Shown here one piece after another: positions 1-8,062 of a stretch of DNA of 64,000 nucleotides; positions within the stretch are counted from its first letter, which is position 1; each line of letters begins with the position of its first letter. This DNA is from Streptomyces sp. V4I2 (GTDB taxonomy: Bacteria > Actinomycetota > Actinomycetes > Streptomycetales > Streptomycetaceae), in assembly GCF_030817655.1 (NCBI RefSeq), contig NZ_JAUSZM010000003.1, positions 9,486,001-9,550,000 on the forward strand, given 5' to 3'. A program made the translations under genes and the position numbers. Under the pieces are notes generated by a model. The model ran no database searches, had not been told where the DNA came from, and saw only the letters and a list, made by a program, of their open reading frames with translations.

Positions 1-1494
1 CTGCGGGCCGACCGGATCGCCCTCGCCGAGCTGGAGGGCGACCGGCTCGTCGTCACCGTCCTCGACCCGCCCGAACCGGAGTTCTGGCCCGAGCTGTGGC
101 GCACCGAGTGGCGCTCCGAATGGCCCGACGCGCCCGTCCGCTCCATGCCCACCCTCGCCGCCGCCCTGCGCGAGGGCCGCGCCCAGATCTGGCCCGCCGG
201 CACCGCCCTGGAACCCGCCCTCGCCGAGGTCGGCCCCGGCGGCCTCGCCGTGCTGCCGCTGCCCGGAGTCGGCCGCATGGCCGGCGCCTGTCTCATCGGC
301 TGGGACACCCCGCACGACTTCGGCCCCGACGAACGCGCCCTGCTCACCGCCTCCGCGGGCCTCGCCGGGCAGGCCCTGATGCGCGCCCACGCCTTCGACG
401 CCGAGCACGAACTCGTCGGCATGCTCCAGCGCCAGCTGCTGCCACGCCGCCTGCCCAAACTGCCCGGCGCGGTCGCCGTCGCCCGCTACCTGCCGAGCAC
501 GGCGGGCCTCGAACTCGGCGGCGACTGGTACGACGTGATCCCGCTGCCCGACAACCACGTCGCCCTCGTCATCGGCGACGTCCAGGGCCACAGCGCGGGC
601 GCCGCCACCCTCATGGGCCAGATGCGCACCGCCCTGCGCGCCTACGCCGTCGAGGGCCACCCCCCGGACGTGGTCGTCTCCCACGCCAACCGCCTCCTCA
701 TGGACATGGAGACCGACCTCTTCGCCACCTGCGCCTACGTCGACGTCGACCTGGAGGAGGGCTCCGCCTGGTACGTGCGCGCCGGACATCTCCCGCCGGT
801 GCTGCGCCACCCGGACGGCGGCACCGAGATCCCCGAGGCGGACAGCGGCCCGCCGCTCGGCGTGGTGCGGCAGGCCGACTTCCCGATGAGCCCGCTGCGG
901 CTGCCACCCGGCACGGTCCTCGCCCTGACCACGGACGGCCTGGTCGAGTCCCACGACGCCGACATCGACGAGGGCATGGACCGCTTCGCCCACGAACTGG
1001 CCGTCTCCGACCCCGCCCACCTCGGACTCGTCGCCGACGCCCTGCTCGGCAACGCCCGCCGCAGCGACGACGTCGCCCTGCTCCTGCTGCGCTACGACGG
1101 CATGGCCGTGCGCCCGCAGCGCGAGGGCTGGACCGTGTGGCGCGTCCCCCAGGCCGTCGGGCAGGCCCGCCGCTTCACCCGCCGCACCCTGCGCAGCTGG
1201 GGTGTCCCGGCCGACGCCATGGACGCCGTCCTGCTCGTCGTCTCCGAGCTCGTCACCAACGCCCTCGTCCACACCGACGGCAGGGTCCGCCTGGACCTCA
1301 TGCGCATCAACCACCGGCTGCGCGTCGCCGTCGCCGACTCCTCCGCGCGCACCCCCGTCAAGCCGACCAGCATCGGCTGGGAGGCCACCGGCGGCCGCGG
1401 CATCCTCCTCGTCGAGGCCATGTCGACGGCATGGGGGACCGTGCCCGTCAGCGGCGGCAAGCAGGTGTGGAGCGAGATCCCGCTGGAGGGGTGA
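1..1494 (+). CDS. RsbU/SpoIIE-type PP2C phosphatase fused to an anti-sigma kinase domain (5' end outside window)
   Basis: The reading frame is open from base 1, so the start lies upstream of the window. In order it shows the end of a sensory (GAF-like) region ending near FGPDERALLTASAGLAGQAL, a SpoIIE-type phosphatase core with the metal-binding strings GGDWYDV and GDVQGH and the late motif LTTDGLVES, and a C-terminal HATPase_c module of the RsbW class (SELVTNALVH, then GGRGILLV). Such Streptomyces proteins control anti-anti-sigma/anti-sigma partner switching; phosphatase and kinase in one chain imply both dephosphorylation and phosphorylation of a STAS-domain partner, which is not in this window. 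It is followed 57 bases later by a CBS-domain gene. The family is secure; the partner and signal are unknown. Confidence 0.9.
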   Translation: MRADRIALAELEGDRLVVTVLDPPEPEFWPELWRTEWRSEWPDAPVRSMPTLAAALREGRAQIWPAGTALEPALAEVGPGGLAVLPLPGVGRMAGACLIGWDTPHDFGPDERALLTASAGLAGQALMRAHAFDAEHELVGMLQRQLLPRRLPKLPGAVAVARYLPSTAGLELGGDWYDVIPLPDNHVALVIGDVQGHSAGAATLMGQMRTALRAYAVEGHPPDVVVSHANRLLMDMETDLFATCAYVDVDLEEGSAWYVRAGHLPPVLRHPDGGTEIPEADSGPPLGVVRQADFPMSPLRLPPGTVLALTTDGLVESHDADIDEGMDRFAHELAVSDPAHLGLVADALLGNARRSDDVALLLLRYDGMAVRPQREGWTVWRVPQAVGQARRFTRRTLRSWGVPADAMDAVLLVVSELVTNALVHTDGRVRLDLMRINHRLRVAVADSSARTPVKPTSIGWEATGGRGILLVEAMSTAWGTVPVSGGKQVWSEIPLEG

Positions 1495-1551
1495 CGACGG
1501 CCCGCTCACCGGGGTACCCGGGGCAGGGAACCCCGAGCAGAGAGGCATGCC

Positions 1552-1971
1552 ATGACCCAGCACGTCAGCGACATCATGACCAGCGCTCCGGTCACCGTGG
1601 AACCGCGGACCTCCGTGACGGCGGTTGCCCGGATCATGCGCGACCAGGACCTGGGAGCCGTCATCGTCACGGACGGCGACGAACTGCGCGGCCTGGTCAC
1701 CGACCGCGACCTGGTGGTCCGCTCGCTCGCCGAGGGCGGCGACCCCGAGCAGACCACCGTGGCCGGCGCCTGCAGCGACGACCTGGTCACCCTGACCCCC
1801 GAGGACGACGTGGCCCACGCCGTCGAGCTCATGCGTGAGCACGCCGTACGCCGCCTCCCGGTCGTCGAGGGCGGCCGCCCCGTCGGCATCGTCGCCCTGG
1901 CCGACCTGGCGATGGAACGCGACCCCGATTCGGCCCTGGGCGACATCAGTGCGGCCCGCCCCAACACCTGA
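1552..1971 (+). CDS. CBS-domain protein
   Basis: A 139-residue protein made almost entirely of a pair of CBS motifs: the first starts near VTVEPRTSVTAVARIM and ends at GLVTDRDLVVRSL, the second runs from LVTLTPEDDVAHAVELM to PVGIVALADLAM. Paired CBS motifs form a Bateman module that usually binds adenine nucleotides. There is no enzymatic or transport domain attached, which is common for stand-alone CBS proteins in Streptomyces. The ATG is preceded by an AGAGAGGC-like ribosome site and it follows the phosphatase closely enough to be co-transcribed. The precise role is not known. Confidence 0.9.
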   Translation: MTQHVSDIMTSAPVTVEPRTSVTAVARIMRDQDLGAVIVTDGDELRGLVTDRDLVVRSLAEGGDPEQTTVAGACSDDLVTLTPEDDVAHAVELMREHAVRRLPVVEGGRPVGIVALADLAMERDPDSALGDISAARPNT

Positions 1972-1996
1972 GGACGACAACACGCACGCAAGTGCG

Positions 1997-2027
1997 AACC
2001 GGTGCCCCGCAAGGGGGGGCACCGGTT
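1997..2027 (+). terminator. Intrinsic terminator after the CBS gene
   Basis: Inverted repeat with a 12-bp perfect stem (AACCGGTGCCCC / GGGGCACCGGTT) and a 7-base loop, 25 bases after the CBS stop codon. There is no long T tract, as usual in Streptomyces. Confidence 0.75.
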
Positions 2028-2135
2028 TGCCCGTGCGGCCGCAGGGGACTCGGTGGCACAGCACGGAAGGACGGAGCGCCCCGGCCCCGCGGGAGGGTGA
2101 GGGCAGTACCGGACGCAGAAAGAAGATGAAACGCC

Positions 2136-2315
2136 GTGAGTGCGCAGACCAGTGAGAAACCCGTTGCCCGTAGGCCCGAGACCGGCTGGTCGAGGGCCCG
2201 TCGCCTGCGCGGCGAGCGCATCCTGCGAACCTGCCTGCCCGCGTTGGCGGACGAAAGCACCCAGCGCGTGGCGCAGCCGGGAGCCGAGGGGAACATCTTC
2301 AGGGGCGAGGACTGA
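2136..2315 (+). CDS. Small ORF of unknown function, possible gene remnant
   Basis: A GTG-initiated 59-codon frame starts VSAQTSEKPVARRPETGW and ends in NIFRGED. Codon use is fairly typical for the window, but no domain is recognisable and there is no clear ribosome site beyond AGAAAGAAG upstream. It lies just before the collapsed rfbA and rfbD genes, so it may be another shrunken gene of the same locus; this is a guess. Bases 1972-2135 otherwise contain only the terminator listed separately. Confidence 0.25.
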   Translation: MSAQTSEKPVARRPETGWSRARRLRGERILRTCLPALADESTQRVAQPGAEGNIFRGED

Positions 2316-2375
2316 CCGCTGTGCGGTGGCTGTGACACGGGCGCCACGCGGTCGCCATGGTCCGTTCGACCGGGC

Positions 2376-2381
2376 TATGGT
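2376..2381 (+). promoter_or_regulatory. -10 element of a leaderless rfbA promoter
   Basis: TATGGT lies seven bases before the ATG at 2389, where the conserved RmlA N-terminus MKALVLSGG begins. This spacing puts the transcription start at or next to the start codon, so the message would be leaderless. No good -35 is visible. Confidence 0.45.
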
Positions 2382-2388
2382 GACGCAG

Positions 2389-2948
2389 ATGAAGGCTCTC
2401 GTGTTGTCCGGCGGCGCCGGTACACGGTTGAGGCCGATCACACATACGTCGGCCAAACAGCTGGTGCCCGTTGCTAACAAAGCTGTCCTCTTCTACGGCC
2501 TGGGGGAAGCGGTCGGCGACGGCTCGAAGTTCGGGCTGGACATCACCTACCTCCCCCAGGAAAGACCCCCCGGCCTCGTCGACGAGTTCCGCGCGCACCG
2601 GCCCGACGCCCAGATCCTGCTCAGGAGAAGCCGGAACACCCCAGGAGCGATCTCGCCCTGGTCGGGGTGTACTGGTTCACTCCCGCCACCCACGCCATCC
2701 AGCACCTCATCGACGTCCGCGCCGACGTACGTTCCACCGTCATCCAGGGCTACTGGAAGGACACCGGGAACGTCGAGGACATGCTGGAGGTCAACCGCAG
2801 GACCCTGGAGACCAGCGACTCCTGCGTCGGACCCTTCACCTCCATCGCGGAGAACTGCCGTGTCACCGGGGTGACCTCGGCACCCAGCGTGCCCAGCGCC
2901 CACCGTCTCGTCCTCGGAGACCACAGCAAGGTGCAGATCCACTCATGA
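2389..2948 (+). pseudogene. rfbA: Glucose-1-phosphate thymidylyltransferase remnant with multiple internal deletions
   Basis: The N-terminus (MKALVLSGGAGTRLRPITHT, then SAKQLVPVANK) is that of the long actinobacterial RmlA family, normally about 355 residues, but only about 186 codons remain. Compared with the family, blocks are missing after FYGL, after TYLPQERP, after DAQILL, after YWFTPA (joining directly to THAIQHLID), after LETSD, and after ENCRVTG (joining to PSAHRLVLGDHSKVQI). All joins look in frame except the third: the frame changes near 2620-2625, after which EKPEHPRSDLALVGVY reads in another frame to the stop. The stop overlaps the rfbB start (ATGA). Part of the nucleotide-binding and catalytic core is lost, so an active enzyme is very unlikely. 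Alternatively the deletions are assembly losses. Confidence 0.85.
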
Positions 2949-3937
2949 ACCTCCTCGTCACCGGTGCCGCCGGGTTCATCGGCTCCACCTACGTGCGCAC
3001 GCTGCTCGCGGGCGACGCGCCCGATGCGGCCGACGCACCCCGTGTCACCGTGCTCGACAAGCTCACCTACGCCGGCACCCTCGACAACCTCGAACTCGAC
3101 CATCCCCGCCTGGAGTTCGTCCAGGGAGACATCCGCGACGCGGAACTCGTCGACAAGCCGCTGGCCGACGCCGACCAGGTCGTCCACTTCGCCGCCGAGT
3201 CGCACGTCGACCGCTCGATCACCGGCGCGGACGACTTCGTGCTCACCAACGTGGTCGGCACCCAGACCCTGTTGGACGCGGCCCTGCGGCACGACGCGGC
3301 ACCCTTCGTACATATTTCCACCGACGAGGTCTACGGCTCCGTCGAGACCGGCGCGGCAACGGAGGAGGACCTGCTGCGGCCCAGCTCCCCGTACTCCGCC
3401 TCCAAGGCGTCGTCCGACCTGCTCGCCCTCGCCTACCACCACACCCACGGCCTGGACGTCCGCGTCACCCGCTGCTCCAACAACTACGGCCCGCACCAGT
3501 TCCCCGAGAAGGTCGTCCCGCTCTTCATCACCAACCTCCTCGACGGGAAGAACGTCCCGCTGTACGGCGAGGGCCTCAACGTCCGTGACTGGCTGCACGT
3601 CGAGGACCACTGCCAGGGCGTCGACCTCGTGCGCACCAAGGGCCGCGCGGGCGAGGTCTACAACATCGGCGGCGGCACCGAACTGAGCAACACGGAGCTG
3701 ACCGGCCTGCTGCTGGAGGCCTGCGGGGCCGACCGGGACCGCGTCGACCGGGTCGCCGACCGCAAGGGCCACGACCTGCGCTACGCCGTCGACTGGTCCA
3801 AGGCCCGCACCGAACTCGGCTACCACCCCCGGCACGACTTCACCGCCGGCCTCGCCGCCACCGTCGCCTGGTACCGGGACAACCGCGCCTGGTGGGAGCC
3901 GCTCAAACGGCGAGCCGCACTCCAGGGCGCGTCATGA
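2945..3937 (+). CDS. rfbB: dTDP-glucose 4,6-dehydratase
   Basis: A 330-residue extended SDR that converts dTDP-glucose to dTDP-4-keto-6-deoxyglucose, the second step towards dTDP-rhamnose and other deoxysugars. Visible are the NAD-binding GAAGFIGS near residue 7, the AAESHVDRSI block, the catalytic TDEVYGS and YSASKAS (Tyr-x3-Lys) motifs, and RCSNNYGPHQFPEKVVPLFI. Length and motifs are normal, so this gene appears intact. Its ATG overlaps the stop of the rfbA remnant, and its own stop overlaps the ATG of the rfbD remnant. With both neighbours disabled, substrate would have to come from another rfbA in the genome. Confidence 0.95.
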   Translation: MNLLVTGAAGFIGSTYVRTLLAGDAPDAADAPRVTVLDKLTYAGTLDNLELDHPRLEFVQGDIRDAELVDKPLADADQVVHFAAESHVDRSITGADDFVLTNVVGTQTLLDAALRHDAAPFVHISTDEVYGSVETGAATEEDLLRPSSPYSASKASSDLLALAYHHTHGLDVRVTRCSNNYGPHQFPEKVVPLFITNLLDGKNVPLYGEGLNVRDWLHVEDHCQGVDLVRTKGRAGEVYNIGGGTELSNTELTGLLLEACGADRDRVDRVADRKGHDLRYAVDWSKARTELGYHPRHDFTAGLAATVAWYRDNRAWWEPLKRRAALQGAS

Positions 3938-4143
3938 GCCGGCCGCTCACCGGCGCGGGCGGCATACCCCACCCCACCGACTCCGGCGAGGCCACCTGGT
4001 ACGACCCGGCCCGTGAGGCGTTCCGCCTCCTCGGCGCCGACCCCGACCGGGTGCGCCCCGTCGGCAGCGAGGCCCCCGGGCCCGCACCCCGCATCACCCT
4101 GAACAACGCCCTTCCCCGGATCCGCAAGGAGTCCCCTGCGTGA
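3934..4143 (+). pseudogene. rfbD: dTDP-4-dehydrorhamnose reductase remnant, internally deleted
   Basis: Only 69 residues. The first ten (MSRPLTGAGG) match the NAD-binding N-terminus of RfbD, which normally continues to a GxxGxxG motif, and the rest (SGEATWYDPAREAFRLLGAD, then PDRVRPV and PAPR) matches the C-terminal part of the ~300-residue enzyme. About 200 residues, including the YxxxK site, are missing, yet the frame is kept and both ends keep four-base overlaps (ATGA with rfbB, GTGA with the methyltransferase). The product cannot be a functional reductase. It may persist because the frame couples translation to the next gene. Confidence 0.8.
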
Positions 4144-4943
4144 AACGCCATGAGTTCCTGCGGGAGCTGCACAAGGTCAGCGCCAACCGCAACTACCTCG
4201 AAATCGGGGTCAACGACGGCCGCAGTCTGACCCTGTCCCGCGTCCCCAGCATCGCGATCGACCCCGCGTTCAAGGTGGTCACCGAGATCCGGTGCGACGT
4301 CCACCTGGTGAAGGCCACCAGCGACGACTTCTTCGCCCGGGACAACCCGCTCGGCCACCTCAAGGGCGGCCGTCACCCGGTGCGCAACCTGCGCCGCGGC
4401 CGCAGTCCGATCGGCTACTGGCGGCGCACCACCCTCGACCTGTCGTTCATCGACGGCATGCACCTGTTCGAGTTCGCGCTGCGCGACTTCATGAACGTGG
4501 AGAAGCACTCCGACTGGTCGAGCGTGATCGTCCTCGACGACATGCTGCCCCGCAACATCGACGAGGCCGCCCGCGACCGGCACACCGGCGCCTGGACGGG
4601 CGACGTCTACAAGGTCGCCGAGATCCTCGGCCGCTACCGCCCCGACCTGGTCACCGTCTTCGTCGACACCCAGCCCACCGGTCAGCTCGTCGTGTTCGGC
4701 GCCGACCCGGACAACACGGTGCTGCACGACAAGTATGACGAGATCATGGCCGAGTTCGACGTGCCGGACCCGCAGAAGGTCCCCGAGGCGATCCTGGAAC
4801 GAGTCCGGGCGGTGCCGCCGAAGGACCTGCTGCAGGCGCCCTTCTGGGGCCCGCTGGCCAAGGCCCGCAACCTCGGCGTCGGCCGCTCCCGCGGCTGGGA
4901 GCCGCTGCGCACGGCCCTGGAGAAGGTCGCCGTCAGCCGCTGA
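4140..4943 (+). CDS. Class I SAM-dependent methyltransferase (Methyltransf_24 type)
   Basis: A 267-residue protein with the short SAM-binding signature YLEIGVNDGRSL at residues 18-29 and, later, LDLSFIDGMHLFE and SVIVLDDMLP, typical of the Methyltransf_24/cephalosporin-hydroxylase-like group that often modifies cell-surface sugars. GTG start overlaps the stop of the rfbD remnant, so it belongs to the dTDP-sugar operon. Probable role is O-methylation of a cell-wall or exported glycan; the substrate cannot be read from the sequence. Confidence 0.8.
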   Translation: MKRHEFLRELHKVSANRNYLEIGVNDGRSLTLSRVPSIAIDPAFKVVTEIRCDVHLVKATSDDFFARDNPLGHLKGGRHPVRNLRRGRSPIGYWRRTTLDLSFIDGMHLFEFALRDFMNVEKHSDWSSVIVLDDMLPRNIDEAARDRHTGAWTGDVYKVAEILGRYRPDLVTVFVDTQPTGQLVVFGADPDNTVLHDKYDEIMAEFDVPDPQKVPEAILERVRAVPPKDLLQAPFWGPLAKARNLGVGRSRGWEPLRTALEKVAVSR

Positions 4944-5060
4944 CGCCCGGACCGCACGGGCCCTCGTAGAAAGCGGAGCAGGTCCGGTACGACAGTCAAC
5001 GGCCCGGACCGCTCCGCCTCCGCGAGCGACCCCCTCCCGGCGATGCCCGTGCGGGCAGGC

Positions 5061-5099
5061 GAAGACCGAGGGTCCCGACTCCTGGGAACCTCGGTCTTC
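5061..5099. terminator. Terminator hairpin, copy A
   Basis: Eleven-bp outer stem (GAAGACCGAGG / CCTCGGTCTTC), one mismatch, four more pairs and a 7-base loop. It stands between convergent genes, so it could stop the methyltransferase operon on the plus strand and read-through from the minus strand. Confidence 0.8.
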
Positions 5100-5237
5100 A
5101 GTGATCGTGCGTTCTCGGGCCCTCCAGGGACCCGCCCCGGCACGCGCCGTGCCCCGCGTGGCGGTCGCTGTACGGCGATGGGACCGTGCGGGCGCAGGAC
5201 CGGATCGCTCCGCCTCGGCGATGTTGTGCGGGAAGAC

Positions 5238-5277
5238 GAAGACCGAGGGCCCCGACTTCCGGGAGCCCTCGGTCTTC
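5238..5277. terminator. Terminator hairpin, copy B
   Basis: Thirteen-bp perfect outer stem (GAAGACCGAGGGC / GCCCTCGGTCTTC) with a further CCC/GGG step and a 7-base loop, starting 15 bases beyond the glycosyltransferase stop. It is nearly identical to the hairpin at 5061-5099. Confidence 0.85.
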
Positions 5278-5292
5278 GGTGTTCGTGCGCTG

Positions 5293-7263
5293 TCAGGTCC
5301 TCCAGGCCCTGACCTGGGAGGCGGCTTTCCTGCGGACCCGCCCCAGCACGCGCCGTGCCCCGCGTGACAGCCGCTGGACGGCACTGGGACCGGCCGGGCG
5401 AACCACTTGTACTCCGCCTCCGCCCACGCGCAGAGCCGGCGGGAGTGCCAGGAAGCGCGGCTCGGCGTTGGCGGGCGGGGCCGGGCTCAGCGCGATCCGC
5501 CAGAGCCCGCGCTGGAGGTCGGCGACGGGCAGTACGGCCTCCAGCAGCGCCCCGGAGCCGTCCCGGGACGGCGACAGCGTGCCGGGGATTTCGTGGCGGG
5601 CCGGGCCGGTGAGCCGCAGCAGCACATCGGTGTTGCCGGGCAGGTGCAGCGGCAGGGGCGCGCGCAGCCGGTCGCGGGTGACGGTGACGTCTTCGGCGGA
5701 CACGCCCCCGAGACCCACCCGCTTGTCCGCGTTGTCGACGGCCAGGGCCAGGTTGGCGTGCGGGTCGGTCCAGTACGGCAGCACGACCCGGCCGGCCACC
5801 ACACCGGCGGACGCGGCCGTCCGGTCCCTGCGGAGGACCGGACGGACCGGACCCAGACGGCAGTCCTTGGTCCAGCCGCCCAGCTTCACCCGGAGGAAGA
5901 AGTCCCACAGCCCGGCGCCCGCCGGGACGCCGTCGGCGGCGGTCGCCGGGTCGACGACGGCCGAGTTGCGCAGCACCAGGCGGACGCGCTCGCCGTTGTC
6001 CCCGACCGGGACGATCTCCCGGGTGACCTCGCCCGGCTGGAAGTACTGTGCGGAGGTGGCACGTTCCCGCAGCAGCAGGTCCGCCGTGGCCGTGTGGAAA
6101 CGGGCGACGCTGTCGGCCGCCACCCGTGAGATGGCGTCGGCGACGTCCCGGGGCGGACCGGCCGACGGGGTACCGGCCGGGTCGGACGGAAACGTCATCG
6201 GCTCACCGCCGACCGTGTATTCGACGGCGAAGTCGACACGCAGCGTCCCGTCCTCCCACCGCACGCCCGCGGGCTCGGCCCTGAGGGCGACGGAGGCCTC
6301 CCACTCGGCGAACGCCACCACGTCGTCGTACCGGTCGGCGGCGATCAGCGCGGCGACGATCCGCTGCGTCGGCGGGAGCCCCGCCACGACGCCGGGCCCG
6401 AAGCGCTCGACGACGACTTTGTGGATCTCGTCGAACAGCTCCCTGCGGTAGTCCACGGGCAGCTTGAGCAGTCGTCGGCCGCGCATGCGCTCGACCATCT
6501 CGTTGCGCAGCCAGCGCCGCAGGAGCCGGTCGCGCAGCGGTCCCGGCTCGGTGTACTCCTCGACGACGTCGAGGGCCTCGCGGAGGTTCTTGAAGTACCC
6601 GCCGGGATCGAAGCGCTGGAACCCGGCGTTGGACGCGTCGTCCCGTCTGACGTGGTAGTAGCAGACGTAGTCGCTGAGCACGGAAACGTTACTCGCGCGC
6701 AAATACGCTTCTGTGACGAACACATGGTCCTCGAGGCGCCGCCTGCCTTCCGGGAACCTCAGTCCGATGTCGTCGAGGAACTTCCGGCGGAACATCTTGT
6801 GCGGGGTGAGGCTGTCGATCAGGGGGGCGTTCTCGACGGTGGCGCGCGGATGGTTGCGGCGGAACAACTCCACCGGAACCCCCCGGCCCTTGCCGGCCAT
6901 CTTGCCGACGACGACGTCGGCGTCGTTGGCCACCCCGTAGTCGTACATCCGTTCAAGGGCCTCGTCGCCGAGGTAGTCGTCGTTGTCGACGAACATCACA
7001 TATTCGCCCTCGGCTGCGGCGATGCCCACATTGCGGGGCTTGCCGGACCAGCCGGAGTTCTCCTGGTGGACGACCGTCACCCGGGGGTGCTCGGCGGCCA
7101 CCGCGTCGAGCCGGGCGGGCGTGCCGTCGGTGGAACCGTCGTCGACGAAGAGCACCTCGTACTCGTCGGGAGGCAGTGACTGTCTCAGCAACGAGGCGAT
7201 GCAGTCCTCGATGTAGGCCCCGGGGTTGTAGACGGGAACGATGACGCTGACCTTCACCGGCAT
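5293..7263 (-). CDS. Family 2 glycosyltransferase, TarS-like
   Basis: A 656-residue protein. The N-terminal GT-A domain has VSVIVPVYNPG near residue 5, VLFVDDGSTDGTP, ENSGWSGKPRN and the metal-binding VDNDDYLGD, followed by HKMFRRKFLDDIGLRFPEG and RRLEDHVFV. The middle (GGYFKNLREALDVVEEYTE and the arginine-rich segment after it) resembles the linker of TarS/TarP-type wall-teichoic-acid glycosyltransferases, and the remaining ~300 residues form beta-rich C-terminal domains as in that group. No signal peptide or membrane span is seen, so it probably works at the cytoplasmic face on a wall glycopolymer precursor. It converges with the dTDP-sugar operon. Its 3' end is duplicated downstream. Confidence 0.85.
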   Translation of the reverse strand: MPVKVSVIVPVYNPGAYIEDCIASLLRQSLPPDEYEVLFVDDGSTDGTPARLDAVAAEHPRVTVVHQENSGWSGKPRNVGIAAAEGEYVMFVDNDDYLGDEALERMYDYGVANDADVVVGKMAGKGRGVPVELFRRNHPRATVENAPLIDSLTPHKMFRRKFLDDIGLRFPEGRRRLEDHVFVTEAYLRASNVSVLSDYVCYYHVRRDDASNAGFQRFDPGGYFKNLREALDVVEEYTEPGPLRDRLLRRWLRNEMVERMRGRRLLKLPVDYRRELFDEIHKVVVERFGPGVVAGLPPTQRIVAALIAADRYDDVVAFAEWEASVALRAEPAGVRWEDGTLRVDFAVEYTVGGEPMTFPSDPAGTPSAGPPRDVADAISRVAADSVARFHTATADLLLRERATSAQYFQPGEVTREIVPVGDNGERVRLVLRNSAVVDPATAADGVPAGAGLWDFFLRVKLGGWTKDCRLGPVRPVLRRDRTAASAGVVAGRVVLPYWTDPHANLALAVDNADKRVGLGGVSAEDVTVTRDRLRAPLPLHLPGNTDVLLRLTGPARHEIPGTLSPSRDGSGALLEAVLPVADLQRGLWRIALSPAPPANAEPRFLALPPALRVGGGGVQVVRPAGPSAVQRLSRGARRVLGRVRRKAASQVRAWRT

Positions 7264-7431
7264 CGGGCTCCAGGCCCCCTCAGTTCGCTTGCCGTGGGTG
7301 TCGCTGGTACGCGTTGGCAGATGCTAACGCCACCGAGCCCTTTGTCCATCTCCGGCCCCCGTCGAGGACGCGTGGCGTGTCCCGGCGGCGGGGTCGCGGC
7401 GGGCCTGCGGATCCCGTCGTCGTCGCGCGGG

Positions 7432-7437
7432 TAACCT
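7432..7437 (+). promoter_or_regulatory. -10 element of a leaderless promoter
   Basis: TAACCT ends six bases before the GTG at 7444; no ribosome site is present between them. Confidence 0.45.
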
Positions 7438-7443
7438 GGCGCG

Positions 7444-7944
7444 GTGCGCCTGCTGTTGATGTCCGACACCCACCTCCCACGGCGGGCCAAGGAGCTTCCC
7501 GCGCCGCTGCTCGCCGAACTCCCGCGCGCCGACGTCGTGTTCCACGCCGGGGACTGGGTCGATACGGCCACCCTCGACCTGCTGGAGGCCCGCAGCGCCC
7601 GGCTCGTCGCCGTGTACGGCAACAACGACGGACCTCAGCTGCGCGCCCGGCTCCCCGAGGTGGCGTACGCCGAACTCGGCGGCCTGCGCTTCGCCGTCGT
7701 CCACGAGACGGGCGCCGCCCAGGGCCGTGAGGCACGCTGCGCCGCCCGCTTCCCCGACACCGACGTCCTGGTCTTCGGGCACAGCCACATCCCCTGGGAC
7801 ACCACCGCCCCCACGGGGCTGCGCCTGCTCAACCCCGGCTCGCCGACCGACCGCCGCCGCCAGCCGCACTGCACCTACATGACCGCCACGGTGGCCGACG
7901 GCCGCCTCATGGACGTACATCTGCACCGCCTGCCCCCGCGGTAA
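7444..7944 (+). CDS. Calcineurin-like metallophosphoesterase (YfcE/MJ0936 type)
   Basis: A 166-residue single-domain phosphoesterase with the dinuclear metal-site motifs in family order: SDTHLPRR near residue 7, HAGDW, YGNNDG, VVHETG (usually VxHGH), and FGHSHIPWD followed by LLNPGSPTDRR. This matches the YfcE/MJ0936 class of small phosphodiesterases. In the third metal block His-Glu replaces the common His-Gly. The start is a GTG with no ribosome site but a -10 box six bases upstream, so a leaderless transcript is likely. Substrate unknown. Confidence 0.88.
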   Translation: MRLLLMSDTHLPRRAKELPAPLLAELPRADVVFHAGDWVDTATLDLLEARSARLVAVYGNNDGPQLRARLPEVAYAELGGLRFAVVHETGAAQGREARCAARFPDTDVLVFGHSHIPWDTTAPTGLRLLNPGSPTDRRRQPHCTYMTATVADGRLMDVHLHRLPPR

Positions 7945-8062
7945 GGAACCGGGCAACCGTTCCGTCATCCGTCATCCGTCGGGCCGCGCCTACCCCTGGG
8001 CAGCGGCTCCACACCGCCAATTCGTTGGACATCCGCGCCCTCGCCCCGCTGGACTGGACGGT

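Larger units (their letters stand above)
5005..5392. repeat. Tandem duplication of a gene tail plus terminator (2 x ~185 bp)
   Basis: Copy A (about 5005-5186) and copy B (about 5201-5392) align along their length with scattered differences. Both contain CGGA(C/T)CGCTCCGCCTC, a long hairpin that begins GAAGACCGAGGG, then GCACGCGCCGTGCCCCGCGT and end in TGGGACCG. Copy B includes the last ~33 codons of the minus-strand glycosyltransferase and its terminator; copy A is a degenerate second copy lying past the stop codon. Apart from this duplication, bases 4944-5292 hold no gene. Confidence 0.75.
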
